DNA of 64,000 nucleotides from positions 496,001-560,000 of the forward strand of contig NZ_JBBOCT010000001.1 in assembly GCF_038002605.1 (NCBI RefSeq). The letters are read 5' to 3'. The notes under the pieces are model-generated. The model searched no databases. It worked only from the letters and a program-made list of their open reading frames with translations, and was not told the origin of the DNA. This document shows, in pieces, positions 36,087 to 44,234 of this stretch (its first letter is position 1; each line of letters begins with the position of its first letter). This DNA is from Bacillus sp. FSL K6-3431. Its GTDB lineage: Bacteria; Bacillota; Bacilli; Bacillales; Bacillaceae_C. A program made the translations under genes and the position numbers.

Positions 36087-37010
36087 ATGAGGAAATTGAA
36101 TAAAAGAGGTATTCTACTATTAATGATCATTCTTATTAGTTGTCTAGCCATTGCTACAAACGAGGAACCAAATATACAGAGTAAGTCAGCCATTCTTATC
36201 GATGCATCTTCCGGGAAGATTCTTTTTGAAAAAAATGCAGTGACACCATTTCCTGTTGCAAGTATTTCAAAGATGATGACAACCTATATTGTTCTAGAGC
36301 AAATTGAAAAAGGAGATATTAATTGGGAGGAAAAGGTCGCAATAAGCGAAGTAGCTAATAACTTAGAAGAAAACGCAGTAAAAATTGCTAATAATATTGG
36401 GGATTCATTGTCCGTACGAGATTTATATGCTGCTATGGTTATCTCTTCTGCAAATAATGCTACAAAGGCATTAGCTGAACATATTTCAGGTACAGAAGAG
36501 GCATTTACAACATTAATGAATGACAATGCAGGGAAAATGGGATTATCAAAACAAACTCATTTTGTAAATGCCACAGGATTAGCAAATCCGATGATGGATA
36601 ATGCGGAAAATACAATGACAGCAAAAGATGTAGCATTTTTAGCATATAATTTGTTAAAAGACTTTCCTGAAGTCTTGGAGATGACTAGTCAATCGGATTT
36701 CTATATTGAATCTAATAATATTGCTCTTTATAATACAAATAAAATGTTAGATAAATCAAATAAAAATACATACCTTGAAGAAGTTGATGGCTTAAAAACC
36801 GGCTTTACTGATGCTGCTGGATATTCATTTACGGGAACTGCACTAAAAGGGGACAAGCGCTTAATTTCAGTAGTGTTGGATGCAAAAGATGAAGATACCC
36901 GTTTTATAGAGACAAAAAGATTATTTTCATTTGGTTTTGGAACTTCATATATATCATCTTTTAAAATATTCATTAAATCTAATTTGATGAAGCTTGAAAA
37001 AAGGAAATAA
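36087..37010 (+). CDS. D-alanyl-D-alanine carboxypeptidase (peptidase S11), catalytic domain only
   Basis: The enzyme removes the terminal D-Ala from peptidoglycan pentapeptides. An N-terminal hydrophobic export segment (about 9-24) is followed by SISK (S59-K62), SAN (S121-N123) and KTG (K237-G239), all in place. The 307 residues end soon after the catalytic domain. The C-terminal beta domain and membrane-anchoring helix of typical DacA/DacF (380-440 residues) are missing, so the protein may be anchored only by its N-terminus. Trimming D-Ala reduces vancomycin targets, which makes the VanRS-like neighbour notable. Confidence 0.9.
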   Translation: MRKLNKRGILLLMIILISCLAIATNEEPNIQSKSAILIDASSGKILFEKNAVTPFPVASISKMMTTYIVLEQIEKGDINWEEKVAISEVANNLEENAVKIANNIGDSLSVRDLYAAMVISSANNATKALAEHISGTEEAFTTLMNDNAGKMGLSKQTHFVNATGLANPMMDNAENTMTAKDVAFLAYNLLKDFPEVLEMTSQSDFYIESNNIALYNTNKMLDKSNKNTYLEEVDGLKTGFTDAAGYSFTGTALKGDKRLISVVLDAKDEDTRFIETKRLFSFGFGTSYISSFKIFIKSNLMKLEKRK

Positions 37011-37069
37011 AACAGCTGCACTAACAACTATATGACTTATAGAACAAAATAATACGAAGAAGACAGAAT

Positions 37070-37095
37070 GGTATTCACACTGTTCTGTCTTTATT
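37070..37095 (+). terminator. Terminator of the carboxypeptidase gene
   Basis: AGACAGAA (37071-37078) pairs with TTCTGTCT (37083-37090) through a short loop, followed by TTATTT. It lies about 60 bases after the stop. From 37096 to 37462 I see no gene, only AT-rich sequence. Confidence 0.7.
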
Positions 37096-37462
37096 TAGAT
37101 TTACTATAGATGTTCTTGATAAGTTATATAGCATTTAGTTGAATCCATAGGGAATTTCACCACGGATTCCAGTTTAACATCGAACAAAAGTATACCTTGA
37201 AATAATATACTGCGTTACACGGCAAAATCCAGTGATCTAACCTGTTTTTCTATACCTCAGTGGCGAAAATTTTGGATTTTGTTTGAGCAGCATAGTCTAA
37301 AATTTTTTCAGGTTACACTAAGAAGAATAAATTCACCTCCCATCGGTATTGAGATTTATTTTCACATGCTTGAAAAAGGGAGCTGGCTTTGAAACCTATT
37401 AATTAGAATAGCAATAAGTGTCAGACGTATTTGTTGAACGACTGGTTTTAATTTTATTAAAT

Positions 37463-38836
37463 TTAAATAAATTGAATATAACCCTGTTTCCTCTTTTTAA
37501 TCAACTCTTCGATAGCGTCAGCAATTTTTTGAATACCGATGCTGATTAGCTCATCCTCCACTTGAGAAACACTTAGTCTTATAATTGTTTCTTTTTCAAA
37601 TTCCGGAAGGTACATTTTTTTCGTATTATCCACATACACATTTTCCTTTACTAAATGTTCAATAAGCTCCTTTGCTTTTAACTGATTGGGTAATTCTATC
37701 GTCGAATAGAAACCAGATAACGAGCCGGAAAAAGATGTGGAAGTCGGCAAAAGCTCTTTGTATGCTTTTTGCAAAAGAAGTCCTTTTTTACTATATATAA
37801 GCCTCATTTTTTGAATATGAGCATGGAACATTCCACTTTTTAAATAGATTTCCAATGCTCCTTGCGTAAGTACTGTAGTATGTAAATCTGCAGCAAACTT
37901 GGCACGCAAAAACTCCGTCCTCATGGCCTCAGGGATAACTGTTACACCAAGTCTTAATCCAGGCAACATAACTTTTGAAAAACTTTTTGTAAATATAACT
38001 CTACCTGATGTGTCATATGCAAACATTGGATCCTGCTTTAAGTTTAGATCCAGATCTCCCATATAGTCATCCTCAATAATATAAACATCGTATTTTTGTG
38101 CTAATTCGACGATTCTTTTCTTTTCGGAGTTAGAATAGCTGTATCCGGTAGGGTTGTGAAACCTTGAAACAATGTAGAAAAACTTAATATTATTATGCTT
38201 GAAAATCTCTTCTAAACGCTGTAAATCTATTCCAGTAGCTGTAACTTCAATGCCAAAGGCAACAGCATTTTGCAATTTAATTGATTCAATGAACCCAACA
38301 TGCGTTGGCTGCTCCAAACAAACATTGGTTTTTCCATTTGGAAAAGGAAGGGATACGAAGATATTAAGTGCTTGTTGAGAACCAGATACAACACATATTC
38401 TTTCGGGTACAGTAAAGACCTGAATATCTTGCAAATGCCGGGCAAGTTGAACACGCAATGAATACAAGCCTTGTACCTCGGAGTAAGTGAACATGTCTTC
38501 TTTGTATAATTCAATCGCTTGATTAATGCAATGCTGAAAGTCACGATAGGGCATTGCTAGTTTATCAGGACCTGCAGACAAAAAATCAATCTTTCTATTA
38601 TCTAATTGACTTTTTCTCGGTGAATGATAGTTTTCTACGATATAATAACCGCTCTTAGGTACTGAATAGATGGAATGCTTCTTTTCCATTTCGCTATATG
38701 CTTTAATGACTGTATTTTTACTACATGAAAACTCTTCAGATAAAGCTCGAATCGAAGGCAATTTACTCCCCGGCTTCAAATAGCCATCTTTCATTCGTTG
38801 ATCAATAAACTTCATGATCTCTGCGTATTTCATCAT
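37463..38836 (-). CDS. MocR/PdxR-type regulator (GntR helix plus aminotransferase domain)
   Basis: The N-terminal winged helix reads GYLKPGSKLPSIRALSEEFS and CSKNTVIKAYSEME. A fold-I aminotransferase domain of about 350 residues follows, with SGSQQALNIF, FHNPTGYSYSNSEK, IIEDDYMGDL and the PLP Lys in TKSFSKVMLPGLRLG. Such MocR proteins sense PLP or an amino compound and often control a divergent gene. ATG 38836 is chosen; the frame runs back to a TTG at 38872 without need. The divergent neighbour is the class D beta-lactamase, 194 bases away. Confidence 0.9.
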   Translation of the reverse strand: MMKYAEIMKFIDQRMKDGYLKPGSKLPSIRALSEEFSCSKNTVIKAYSEMEKKHSIYSVPKSGYYIVENYHSPRKSQLDNRKIDFLSAGPDKLAMPYRDFQHCINQAIELYKEDMFTYSEVQGLYSLRVQLARHLQDIQVFTVPERICVVSGSQQALNIFVSLPFPNGKTNVCLEQPTHVGFIESIKLQNAVAFGIEVTATGIDLQRLEEIFKHNNIKFFYIVSRFHNPTGYSYSNSEKKRIVELAQKYDVYIIEDDYMGDLDLNLKQDPMFAYDTSGRVIFTKSFSKVMLPGLRLGVTVIPEAMRTEFLRAKFAADLHTTVLTQGALEIYLKSGMFHAHIQKMRLIYSKKGLLLQKAYKELLPTSTSFSGSLSGFYSTIELPNQLKAKELIEHLVKENVYVDNTKKMYLPEFEKETIIRLSVSQVEDELISIGIQKIADAIEELIKKRKQGYIQFI

Positions 38837-38974
38837 CAGATTGTCATTCCTTCCTATACTGTATGGGTACAAAACAAGAAAACGGTTATTTCGATTCTAC
38901 AATAATATAAGTATACTTCACATTATAGTTGCTAGTTTGATGGCAACAAGTATTTTATAAGAAAGGAGGCATTT

Positions 38975-39003
38975 TTGACAGTCGGATAATAGATTTGTTA
39001 ATA
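38975..39003 (+). promoter_or_regulatory. Promoter of the class D beta-lactamase gene
   Basis: TTGACA (38975-38980) and TTAATA (38998-39003) are 17 bases apart, 28 bases before the start codon. GTTGC (38928-38932) and GCAAC (38943-38947) form an inverted repeat further upstream, and AAGTATACTT lies near 38910. Either could be the MocR operator in this divergent region. Confidence 0.6.
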
Positions 39004-39030
39004 AAACGATCAAGTGAATAGGAGAGGTGA

Positions 39031-39840
39031 ATGATGAAAGGATTCAAGGTATTAGCGCTTTTACTTATTACGTTATTGATTTCAGGAGCGATGATTAGCA
39101 ATCCAGTGAATGCCAAAACTTCAAAAACAAAAGAACTGCATGTTGGCAATTTGTTTAATGATGTTCAAGGAACAATAGTTATAAAAGATCTAAAAAAAGA
39201 CACTGTTTATATTTATAATAAAAAAAGGAGTAAGGAGCAATTCACTCCAGAGTCTACCTTTAAAGTTCCCAATGCGTTAATTGGATTAGAGGAAAGGGCT
39301 GTAGATGATGAGTACGAAGTAAAAAGATGGGACGGCGTAGTTCGAGAGGTTGAAAACTGGAATAGAGATCATACGTTGGCTTCTGCAATGAGACATTCTG
39401 CGATCTGGTTTTATCAAGATATGGCTCGAGATATTGGTACAGAGCGCATGGAGATCAATCTTAATAAGATAAACTATGGTAATAATGATATTTCTGGTGG
39501 TATTGATATGTTTTGGCTTGATAGCAGTTTGGTAATATCAGCTCAAGAACAAGTAGCTTTTTTCGAAAAACTTGTGGAAGAAAAGTTACCCTTTAATAAA
39601 CAAAATCTAAAAACCGTCAAAAGAATCATGATTAATGAAGAATATGACGACTTTACGGTTCACGGTAAAACCGGCACGAGATTATCTGATCTGGGACTTG
39701 GATGGTATGTGGGATATGTTGAAACAAATAAAAATACATGGGTATTTGCAACAAATATAGATGGTTCAGGGACAACTGCGAAAAATATAACATTTGAAAC
39801 TTTAAAGAAGCTTAAAATAATCAAAAATAGTGAATTTTAA
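39031..39840 (+). CDS. Class D (OXA-type) beta-lactamase of the Gram-positive group
   Basis: A signal peptide (about residues 1-28, with ALLLITLLISGAM) precedes a full class D domain. The motifs are STFK (S75-K78, with Lys for carbamylation), SAI at 123-125 in RHSAIWFYQDM, YGN (149-151), FWL (161-163) and KTG (213-215) in VHGKTGTRLSDLG. The 269-residue length fits the Bacillus enzymes shown to be true beta-lactamases. All catalytic residues are present, so activity against penicillins is expected; the spectrum cannot be read. The start follows GGAGAGGTGA. A MocR-type regulator is divergent. Confidence 0.93.
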   Translation: MMKGFKVLALLLITLLISGAMISNPVNAKTSKTKELHVGNLFNDVQGTIVIKDLKKDTVYIYNKKRSKEQFTPESTFKVPNALIGLEERAVDDEYEVKRWDGVVREVENWNRDHTLASAMRHSAIWFYQDMARDIGTERMEINLNKINYGNNDISGGIDMFWLDSSLVISAQEQVAFFEKLVEEKLPFNKQNLKTVKRIMINEEYDDFTVHGKTGTRLSDLGLGWYVGYVETNKNTWVFATNIDGSGTTAKNITFETLKKLKIIKNSEF

Positions 39841-39994
39841 AGCAAAAGTGAAGTGAAATAATTAGTTAATTCAACTGGTTTTGGGAAAGGAGTTTGCTTA
39901 GATGGAAATCTTGTTATAAATTCGAAAAGTTCAATCTAAATTGAGATTTTAGGATACAATTCACAAATAAACTTTTTTCAGCCTCTAAATAAGT

Positions 39995-40027
39995 CAGTCT
40001 GAGAGATAATATCAGACTGTTTTTTTT
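39995..40027 (+). terminator. Terminator upstream of the heme operon
   Basis: CAGTCTGA (39995-40002) pairs with TCAGACTG (40012-40019), followed by eight Ts. It ends transcripts coming from the beta-lactamase side and insulates the Fur-controlled promoter just downstream. Confidence 0.85.
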
Positions 40028-40043
40028 ATTTTCTATTAATTAA

Positions 40044-40102
40044 TTGACATTGATAATCATTATCAGTAAAATAGGTTTTGTGATAATGATTATCAATGTC
40101 AA
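40044..40102 (+). promoter_or_regulatory. Promoter with two Fur boxes in a 22-bp perfect inverted repeat
   Basis: TTGACA (40044-40049) and TAAAAT (40067-40072), spaced by 17 bases, form the promoter. A Fur box (TTGATAATCATTATCA) fills the spacer. A second one (TGATAATGATTATCAATG) covers the transcription start. Bases 40044-40065 and 40081-40102 are perfect inverted repeats of each other around a 15-base centre. Fur with iron should block RNA polymerase at both sites, so the operon opens on iron starvation. Confidence 0.92.
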
Positions 40103-40117
40103 TTAGGAGCGTGAAAA

Positions 40118-41086
40118 ATGAGGAAAGTAACATTATTTTTAATGTCTATATTGCTGTTGTTAGTTTTAACAGCATGTGGTGGGGAGAGTGATAAAGCAAA
40201 TGTGAAAGAAGAATCTTCAAAAAATGTGGCTGAAAAAGGAGATAAAACATCAGCTATTGAAGTAAAAGACGCTTCAGGTGAAAGTGTTACGCTTGAAAGT
40301 ATTCCTGAATCTATCGCAGCACTAAATTCAGGGGATTTAGATATTTTACTAGCTTTAAGTGCGAATGTGACTGGTCGTCCAAGTGTAAGCGGTCCTGTCG
40401 CGGAAGAGTTAGAAGGCATTACAGAAATCGGTAATCCACACCAGCCGAATTTCGAAAAAATAGCTCAGGTTCATCCTGATGTTTTAACAGCAGCAACAAG
40501 TTTTAAACAACATGCTGAAACTATAGAACGACAAGGAACGAAGGTTCTTTATACAAAGGCAAATTCGATTGCTGATATTCAAGAAACAATTAGTATGTTT
40601 GGAAAGCTATTACAAAAAGAAACAGAATCCGAAAATATTAATAACTCCATTACGAAAGAAGTAAGCAGTATGGAAAAAGGCGAATCCGATCCTGTAAAAA
40701 CATTATTAGTATATGGTGCACCAGGTACTTATTTAGCCGCTCTTTCAAACTCACTTTCAGGTGATTTATTAGAAAAAGCGGGTGGAGAGAATATTGCAGC
40801 GGATTTTCCAGTAGAAGAAAATTACCCGCAGTATGCGAGTTTAAGTGTTGAAAAGATTATCGAAAGAAATCCAGAAGTTGTTATGCTTATAACCCATGGG
40901 GATGCAGATGCGGTTAAATCAGCATTTGAAGAAGAAATGACCAAAAATGCCGCGTGGAAGAATCTTGATGCTGTTAAAAGCGGAAATGTAGTTATTTTAC
41001 CGCCAAATTTATTTGGTTCAAACCCAGGAACAAAAGTGATAGATGCTCTTAGGGTGATGAAAGAAAATCTAGCGGCGGTTAAATAA
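40118..41086 (+). CDS. Heme/iron ABC transporter substrate-binding lipoprotein
   Basis: The 322-residue protein has a lipobox LVLTACGG with the lipidated Cys at residue 20, then a helical-backbone periplasmic binding fold of the FecB/BtuF (PF01497) type: ITEIGNPHQPNFEKIAQVHP, DVLTAATSF and the late ADAVKSAFEEEMTKNAAWKN. It should catch the ligand at the membrane and hand it to the permease that follows. Heme as ligand is inferred from the IsdG-type gene in the operon. ATG 40118 follows AGGAGCG, and the Fur-boxed promoter is just upstream. Confidence 0.9.
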   Translation: MRKVTLFLMSILLLLVLTACGGESDKANVKEESSKNVAEKGDKTSAIEVKDASGESVTLESIPESIAALNSGDLDILLALSANVTGRPSVSGPVAEELEGITEIGNPHQPNFEKIAQVHPDVLTAATSFKQHAETIERQGTKVLYTKANSIADIQETISMFGKLLQKETESENINNSITKEVSSMEKGESDPVKTLLVYGAPGTYLAALSNSLSGDLLEKAGGENIAADFPVEENYPQYASLSVEKIIERNPEVVMLITHGDADAVKSAFEEEMTKNAAWKNLDAVKSGNVVILPPNLFGSNPGTKVIDALRVMKENLAAVK

Positions 41087-41087
41087 A

Positions 41088-42122
41088 GTGGAAACGATAG
41101 TAGCACAAACATCTAAAAATGCTCATCCACTTGCTAAAAAGCGAACAGTTATAGTAGTTATTTTTAGCATTGTACTTGTCTTCGCTTGCATAATAAGTTT
41201 AATGATTGGACCTATTTCTTTCTCTTTAAGTGAAGTATGGGGTGGTCTTGTCCACTCCGATGATTCGCTTGCGAGACGAATTGTCTGGGAGTTACGCTTC
41301 CCAAGGGTTTTAATTGGCATGATTGTCGGGATGTGTCTTGCATCATCTGGGGCTATTTTACAAGGTGTGATGAAAAACCCATTAGCAGATCCTGGTATTA
41401 TCGGTGTGTCTTCAGGAGCTGGTATTGCAGCTACGACAATTATGATCATTTACCCAGCATATCTTATGTTTTTACCTTTAGCAGCTTTCGTAGGGGCTCT
41501 TGTCACAGCGCTCATTATTTATGTATTGTCTTGGAAAGGCGGCACTTCACCAGTACGCATTATTTTAGTAGGAGTTGCAATAAATGCTGTCATTGGAGCG
41601 TTTATGAGCGCACTAATGCTCTTACATAGCGACAAGGTGCAGTCTGTTCTCCCATGGTTAGCGGGTGGCATAGCCGGCGTTGGTTGGATTCAATTTGAAA
41701 TGATCATCTATTATGCGATTGCAGCACTTGGATTAGCTTTGTTTTCCATCAGACATATTCGTATTTTAAGGCTTGGGGATGAAGTCGCAAAACTTCTTGG
41801 TCATCATGTTGAAAAAAGCAGATTTTTTCTCATCGTTCTTAGTACACTCCTTGCCGGTATTGCAGTAAGTGTTTCAGGATTAATTGGTTTTGTTGGTCTT
41901 GTAGTGCCGCATATATTAAGAATAATGATAGGTGGAGATTATCGTTATTTACTACCCGCATCTGCGCTTGGAGGTGGCCTGCTCGTCGTCCTAGCTGATA
42001 CAGTTGCCCGAAGTGTATTTGATCCAATCGAATTACCAGTCGGCATTTTATTATCATTTTTAGGTGGACCATTTTTCTTATATATGATTCAACGAAGGAG
42101 GGATTCATTTGATTCTCACTAA
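41088..42122 (+). CDS. FecCD-type iron/heme permease
   Basis: The 344-residue protein has about ten membrane helices, with the conserved FecCD segments ELRFPRVLIGMIVGMCLASS, GVMKNPLADPGIIGVSSGAG, PWLAGGIAGVGW and SGLIGFVGLVVPHILR. The last of these holds the G-x-x-x-P-H contact to the ATPase. The GTG start is one base after the stop of the binding protein gene, so it is coupled. It moves the ligand across the membrane as a homodimer with the ATPase encoded next. Confidence 0.93.
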   Translation: METIVAQTSKNAHPLAKKRTVIVVIFSIVLVFACIISLMIGPISFSLSEVWGGLVHSDDSLARRIVWELRFPRVLIGMIVGMCLASSGAILQGVMKNPLADPGIIGVSSGAGIAATTIMIIYPAYLMFLPLAAFVGALVTALIIYVLSWKGGTSPVRIILVGVAINAVIGAFMSALMLLHSDKVQSVLPWLAGGIAGVGWIQFEMIIYYAIAALGLALFSIRHIRILRLGDEVAKLLGHHVEKSRFFLIVLSTLLAGIAVSVSGLIGFVGLVVPHILRIMIGGDYRYLLPASALGGGLLVVLADTVARSVFDPIELPVGILLSFLGGPFFLYMIQRRRDSFDSH

Positions 42123-42894
42123 AGAATTGTCTTTTGAACATTCATCTTCCTTTCAGTTAGAATCTGTTGATGTACACATAAAAGAAGGGGAAATCGTTAG
42201 TTTAATAGGACCGAATGGATCTGGAAAATCTACTTTACTCCGTCTAATCTCGCGACTCATTGTTCCTAAAAGTGGAGAAGTCCTCCTCGATGGAAGATTA
42301 ATTGGATCAATGAAAAGCTTAGATGTTGCAAAAAAACTTGCGATGTTACCACAGATGCAAGATCATCAACTTGATTTAACTGTGCAAGAACTGATCGAAT
42401 TCGGGAGATATCCACATCGTAGGGCCTATAGTAAACTGACAGAGGAAGATACTGACATCATCCAGTGGGCGCTGGATGTTACAAGGTTAAATAGCTATAA
42501 AAATCGAATACTACAATCTCTTTCTGGTGGAGAAAGGCAACGTGCATGGATTGCTATGGCTATTGCCCAACGACCGAAGATTTTATTATTAGATGAGCCG
42601 ACAACTTTTCTTGATATATCGCACCAATTGGATGTGATGGAACTTGTAAAAGAATTGAATTCACGATTTTGTATGACAGTAGTAATGGTACTGCACGATA
42701 TAAACCAAGCAGCACGTTATAGTGAACGACTTATCGTTTTAAAAAATGGAGAGATTCAATATGACGGTATACCCCAATGTGTATTATGTAGAGAAATGTT
42801 TCAATCCATCTTTGAAATAGACGCAGATATTTATAAGGAGAACGGAAAATCATTTTTCACCCCAATAAGATTACGAAAGGAAGAATACGTATGA
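42109..42894 (+). CDS. Iron/heme ABC transporter ATPase
   Basis: The 261-residue protein has Walker A GPNGSGKST, the Q-loop AMLPQMQDHQLDLTVQE, signature LSGGERQRAWIAMAIAQRP, Walker B ILLLDEPTTFLD and the switch His in VMVLHDINQAARYSER. It powers the FecCD-type permease. The TTG start follows AAGGAGGG and overlaps the permease stop by 14 bases. The C-terminal part (SIFEIDADIYKENGKSFFTP) is the usual FecE-type tail. Confidence 0.94.
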   Translation: MILTKELSFEHSSSFQLESVDVHIKEGEIVSLIGPNGSGKSTLLRLISRLIVPKSGEVLLDGRLIGSMKSLDVAKKLAMLPQMQDHQLDLTVQELIEFGRYPHRRAYSKLTEEDTDIIQWALDVTRLNSYKNRILQSLSGGERQRAWIAMAIAQRPKILLLDEPTTFLDISHQLDVMELVKELNSRFCMTVVMVLHDINQAARYSERLIVLKNGEIQYDGIPQCVLCREMFQSIFEIDADIYKENGKSFFTPIRLRKEEYV

Positions 42895-43301
42895 AAAAAG
42901 AGCCACTTAACGTTGAGTTAGTAAGGGAGTTCATTATTGCAGCACATGGAGATTTTGAATCAGTTAAAAAACTTATTTCTGAAGTGCCTACACTTATTCA
43001 TTCCGTTATCAACTGGGGAGGGTGCGACTGGGAAAGTGGAATTGGAGCAGCAGCACATACTGGAAATCGTGATATTGCAAAATGGTTACTCGAGCATGGG
43101 GCGCGGATGGATATTTTCACAGCAGCTATGCTCGGCGAACTGAATATAGTAAAAGCTATCATCGATAGCCATCCTAATGTAATTAATGCAACAGGTCCGC
43201 ACGAGATTCCACTCATCCGCCATGCTCAAATGGGCGGAGATGCAGCATTACCTGTATATCAATATTTAAAATCCTTAATGTCAAAGGAGGTGGTGAAATG
43301 A
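42891..43301 (+). CDS. Ankyrin-repeat protein inside the heme operon
   Basis: The 136-residue protein is made of ankyrin repeats: EFIIAAHGDFESVKKLISEV, GIGAAAHTGNRDIAKWLLEH, GARMDIFTAAMLGELNIVKA and LIRHAQMGGDAALPVYQYLK, each with the helix-turn-helix and loop of the repeat. It has no signal peptide, so it is cytoplasmic. It overlaps the ATPase gene by four bases and the IsdG gene by four bases, so it is cotranslated with heme uptake. It may bind the monooxygenase, the ATPase or heme; this role is inference. Confidence 0.85.
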   Translation: MKKEPLNVELVREFIIAAHGDFESVKKLISEVPTLIHSVINWGGCDWESGIGAAAHTGNRDIAKWLLEHGARMDIFTAAMLGELNIVKAIIDSHPNVINATGPHEIPLIRHAQMGGDAALPVYQYLKSLMSKEVVK

Positions 43302-43645
43302 AGATGAAAGCAGTGAACACGATTCGTATAAAAAAAGGAAGAGTAGAGGAAATACTTGTCCGTTTTACAACCCCGAAATCTGTACATACATTTGAGGGTT
43401 TTATTCTGATGGAAGTGTTGAGAAAAGAAAATAGTCCTGATTATGATGAGTTAAAAATTTGCACGACATGGGAAGATCGAACATATTTTGATAACTGGTT
43501 AGAAAGTAGAGGATCGCAAAAAGCTCATAGAAATAAAAATGAACAAAATAGAGATGATAGCCCGATCATTAGTTCAAAGCTAACTACATTTGAAGTTGCC
43601 ATTCAGCATAAACCAGCAGGACAAGAAATCGATAATGCAGAATAA
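43298..43645 (+). CDS. isdG: IsdG-type heme-degrading monooxygenase
   Basis: The 115-residue protein follows IsdG closely. The catalytic residues known for S. aureus IsdG, Asn7, Trp67 and His77, are at exactly these positions here (AVNTIRI, FDNWLES, QKAHRNK). EGFILMEVL and DYDELKICTTWED also fit. The enzyme opens the heme ring and frees iron in the cytoplasm. It ends the Fur-controlled operon, which therefore covers binding, transport and breakdown of heme. The C-terminal 20 residues are an extra polar tail. Confidence 0.92.
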   Translation: MKMKAVNTIRIKKGRVEEILVRFTTPKSVHTFEGFILMEVLRKENSPDYDELKICTTWEDRTYFDNWLESRGSQKAHRNKNEQNRDDSPIISSKLTTFEVAIQHKPAGQEIDNAE

Positions 43646-43691
43646 CCTAGTTTATTAATAGGGATAATGACATGGTCAATAAATTTTTGCA

Positions 43692-43725
43692 AAATGGAAG
43701 GGATCTAATTGAGATCCCTTCCATT
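43692..43725 (+). terminator. Terminator of the heme operon
   Basis: AAATGGAAGGGATCT (43692-43706) pairs with AGATCCCTTCCATTT (43711-43725) around an AATTG-type loop, a 15-bp stem. The following AATTAATCTTTTATG is only a weak U-tract. It lies about 45 bases after the isdG stop. Confidence 0.8.
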
Positions 43726-43944
43726 TAATTAATCTTTTATGCTGGATAAACAACTTTGTCTCCAGGACCTATAACGACCTCTACCTTCATCGGAGACATT
43801 TGTGTCCCATATCCAGTAAAACTCTTCTTTGAGTTCATAGGCTTCTTCTAAGTTAGGAATATTACCTTGGATGGGCTACACTAAGTTAGACAATAAAATT
43901 AAGGTCTTGTAGAATACAACTAACAGAAATAAGGAGAATCTACA

Positions 43945-44232
43945 ATGACCCAAAAAAGAGCCAGAAGAACGTTCACAAAAGAATTTAAAGGCCAGATGGT
44001 ACAACTTTTTGAAAATGGAAAACCAAGAGCTGACATCATCCGTGAATATGATTTGACTGCTTCAGCATTCGACAAATGGGTGAAACAAACTCAGTCTTCG
44101 GGATCCTTCAGTGAGAAAGACAACCGAACTCCTGAAGAGGCGGAGTTAATCAAGTTACGTAAGGAAAATCAACGCCTGATGATGGAGAATGATATTTTAA
44201 AGCAAGCCGCGCTGATTATGGGACGAAAGTAG
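43945..44232 (+). CDS. IS3-family OrfA (helix-turn-helix subunit)
   Basis: The 95-residue protein has the transposase_8 helix-turn-helix (RRTFTKEFKGQMVQLFENGK, IIREYDLTASAFDKWVKQ) and a leucine-zipper-like helix (LIKLRKENQRLMMENDILKQ) ending in MGRK. It binds the element ends and can dimerise with the fusion protein. ATG 43945 follows AAGGAGAATC. The stop is three bases before the orfB start. Confidence 0.95.
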   Translation: MTQKRARRTFTKEFKGQMVQLFENGKPRADIIREYDLTASAFDKWVKQTQSSGSFSEKDNRTPEEAELIKLRKENQRLMMENDILKQAALIMGRK

Positions 44233-44234
44233 AT

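Noticed and set aside
38960..38992. AAGGAGG followed by a TTG-started four-codon frame before the beta-lactamase gene
   Set aside because: The TTG is part of the -35 hexamer of the lactamase promoter, so it would not lie in that transcript; probably chance.
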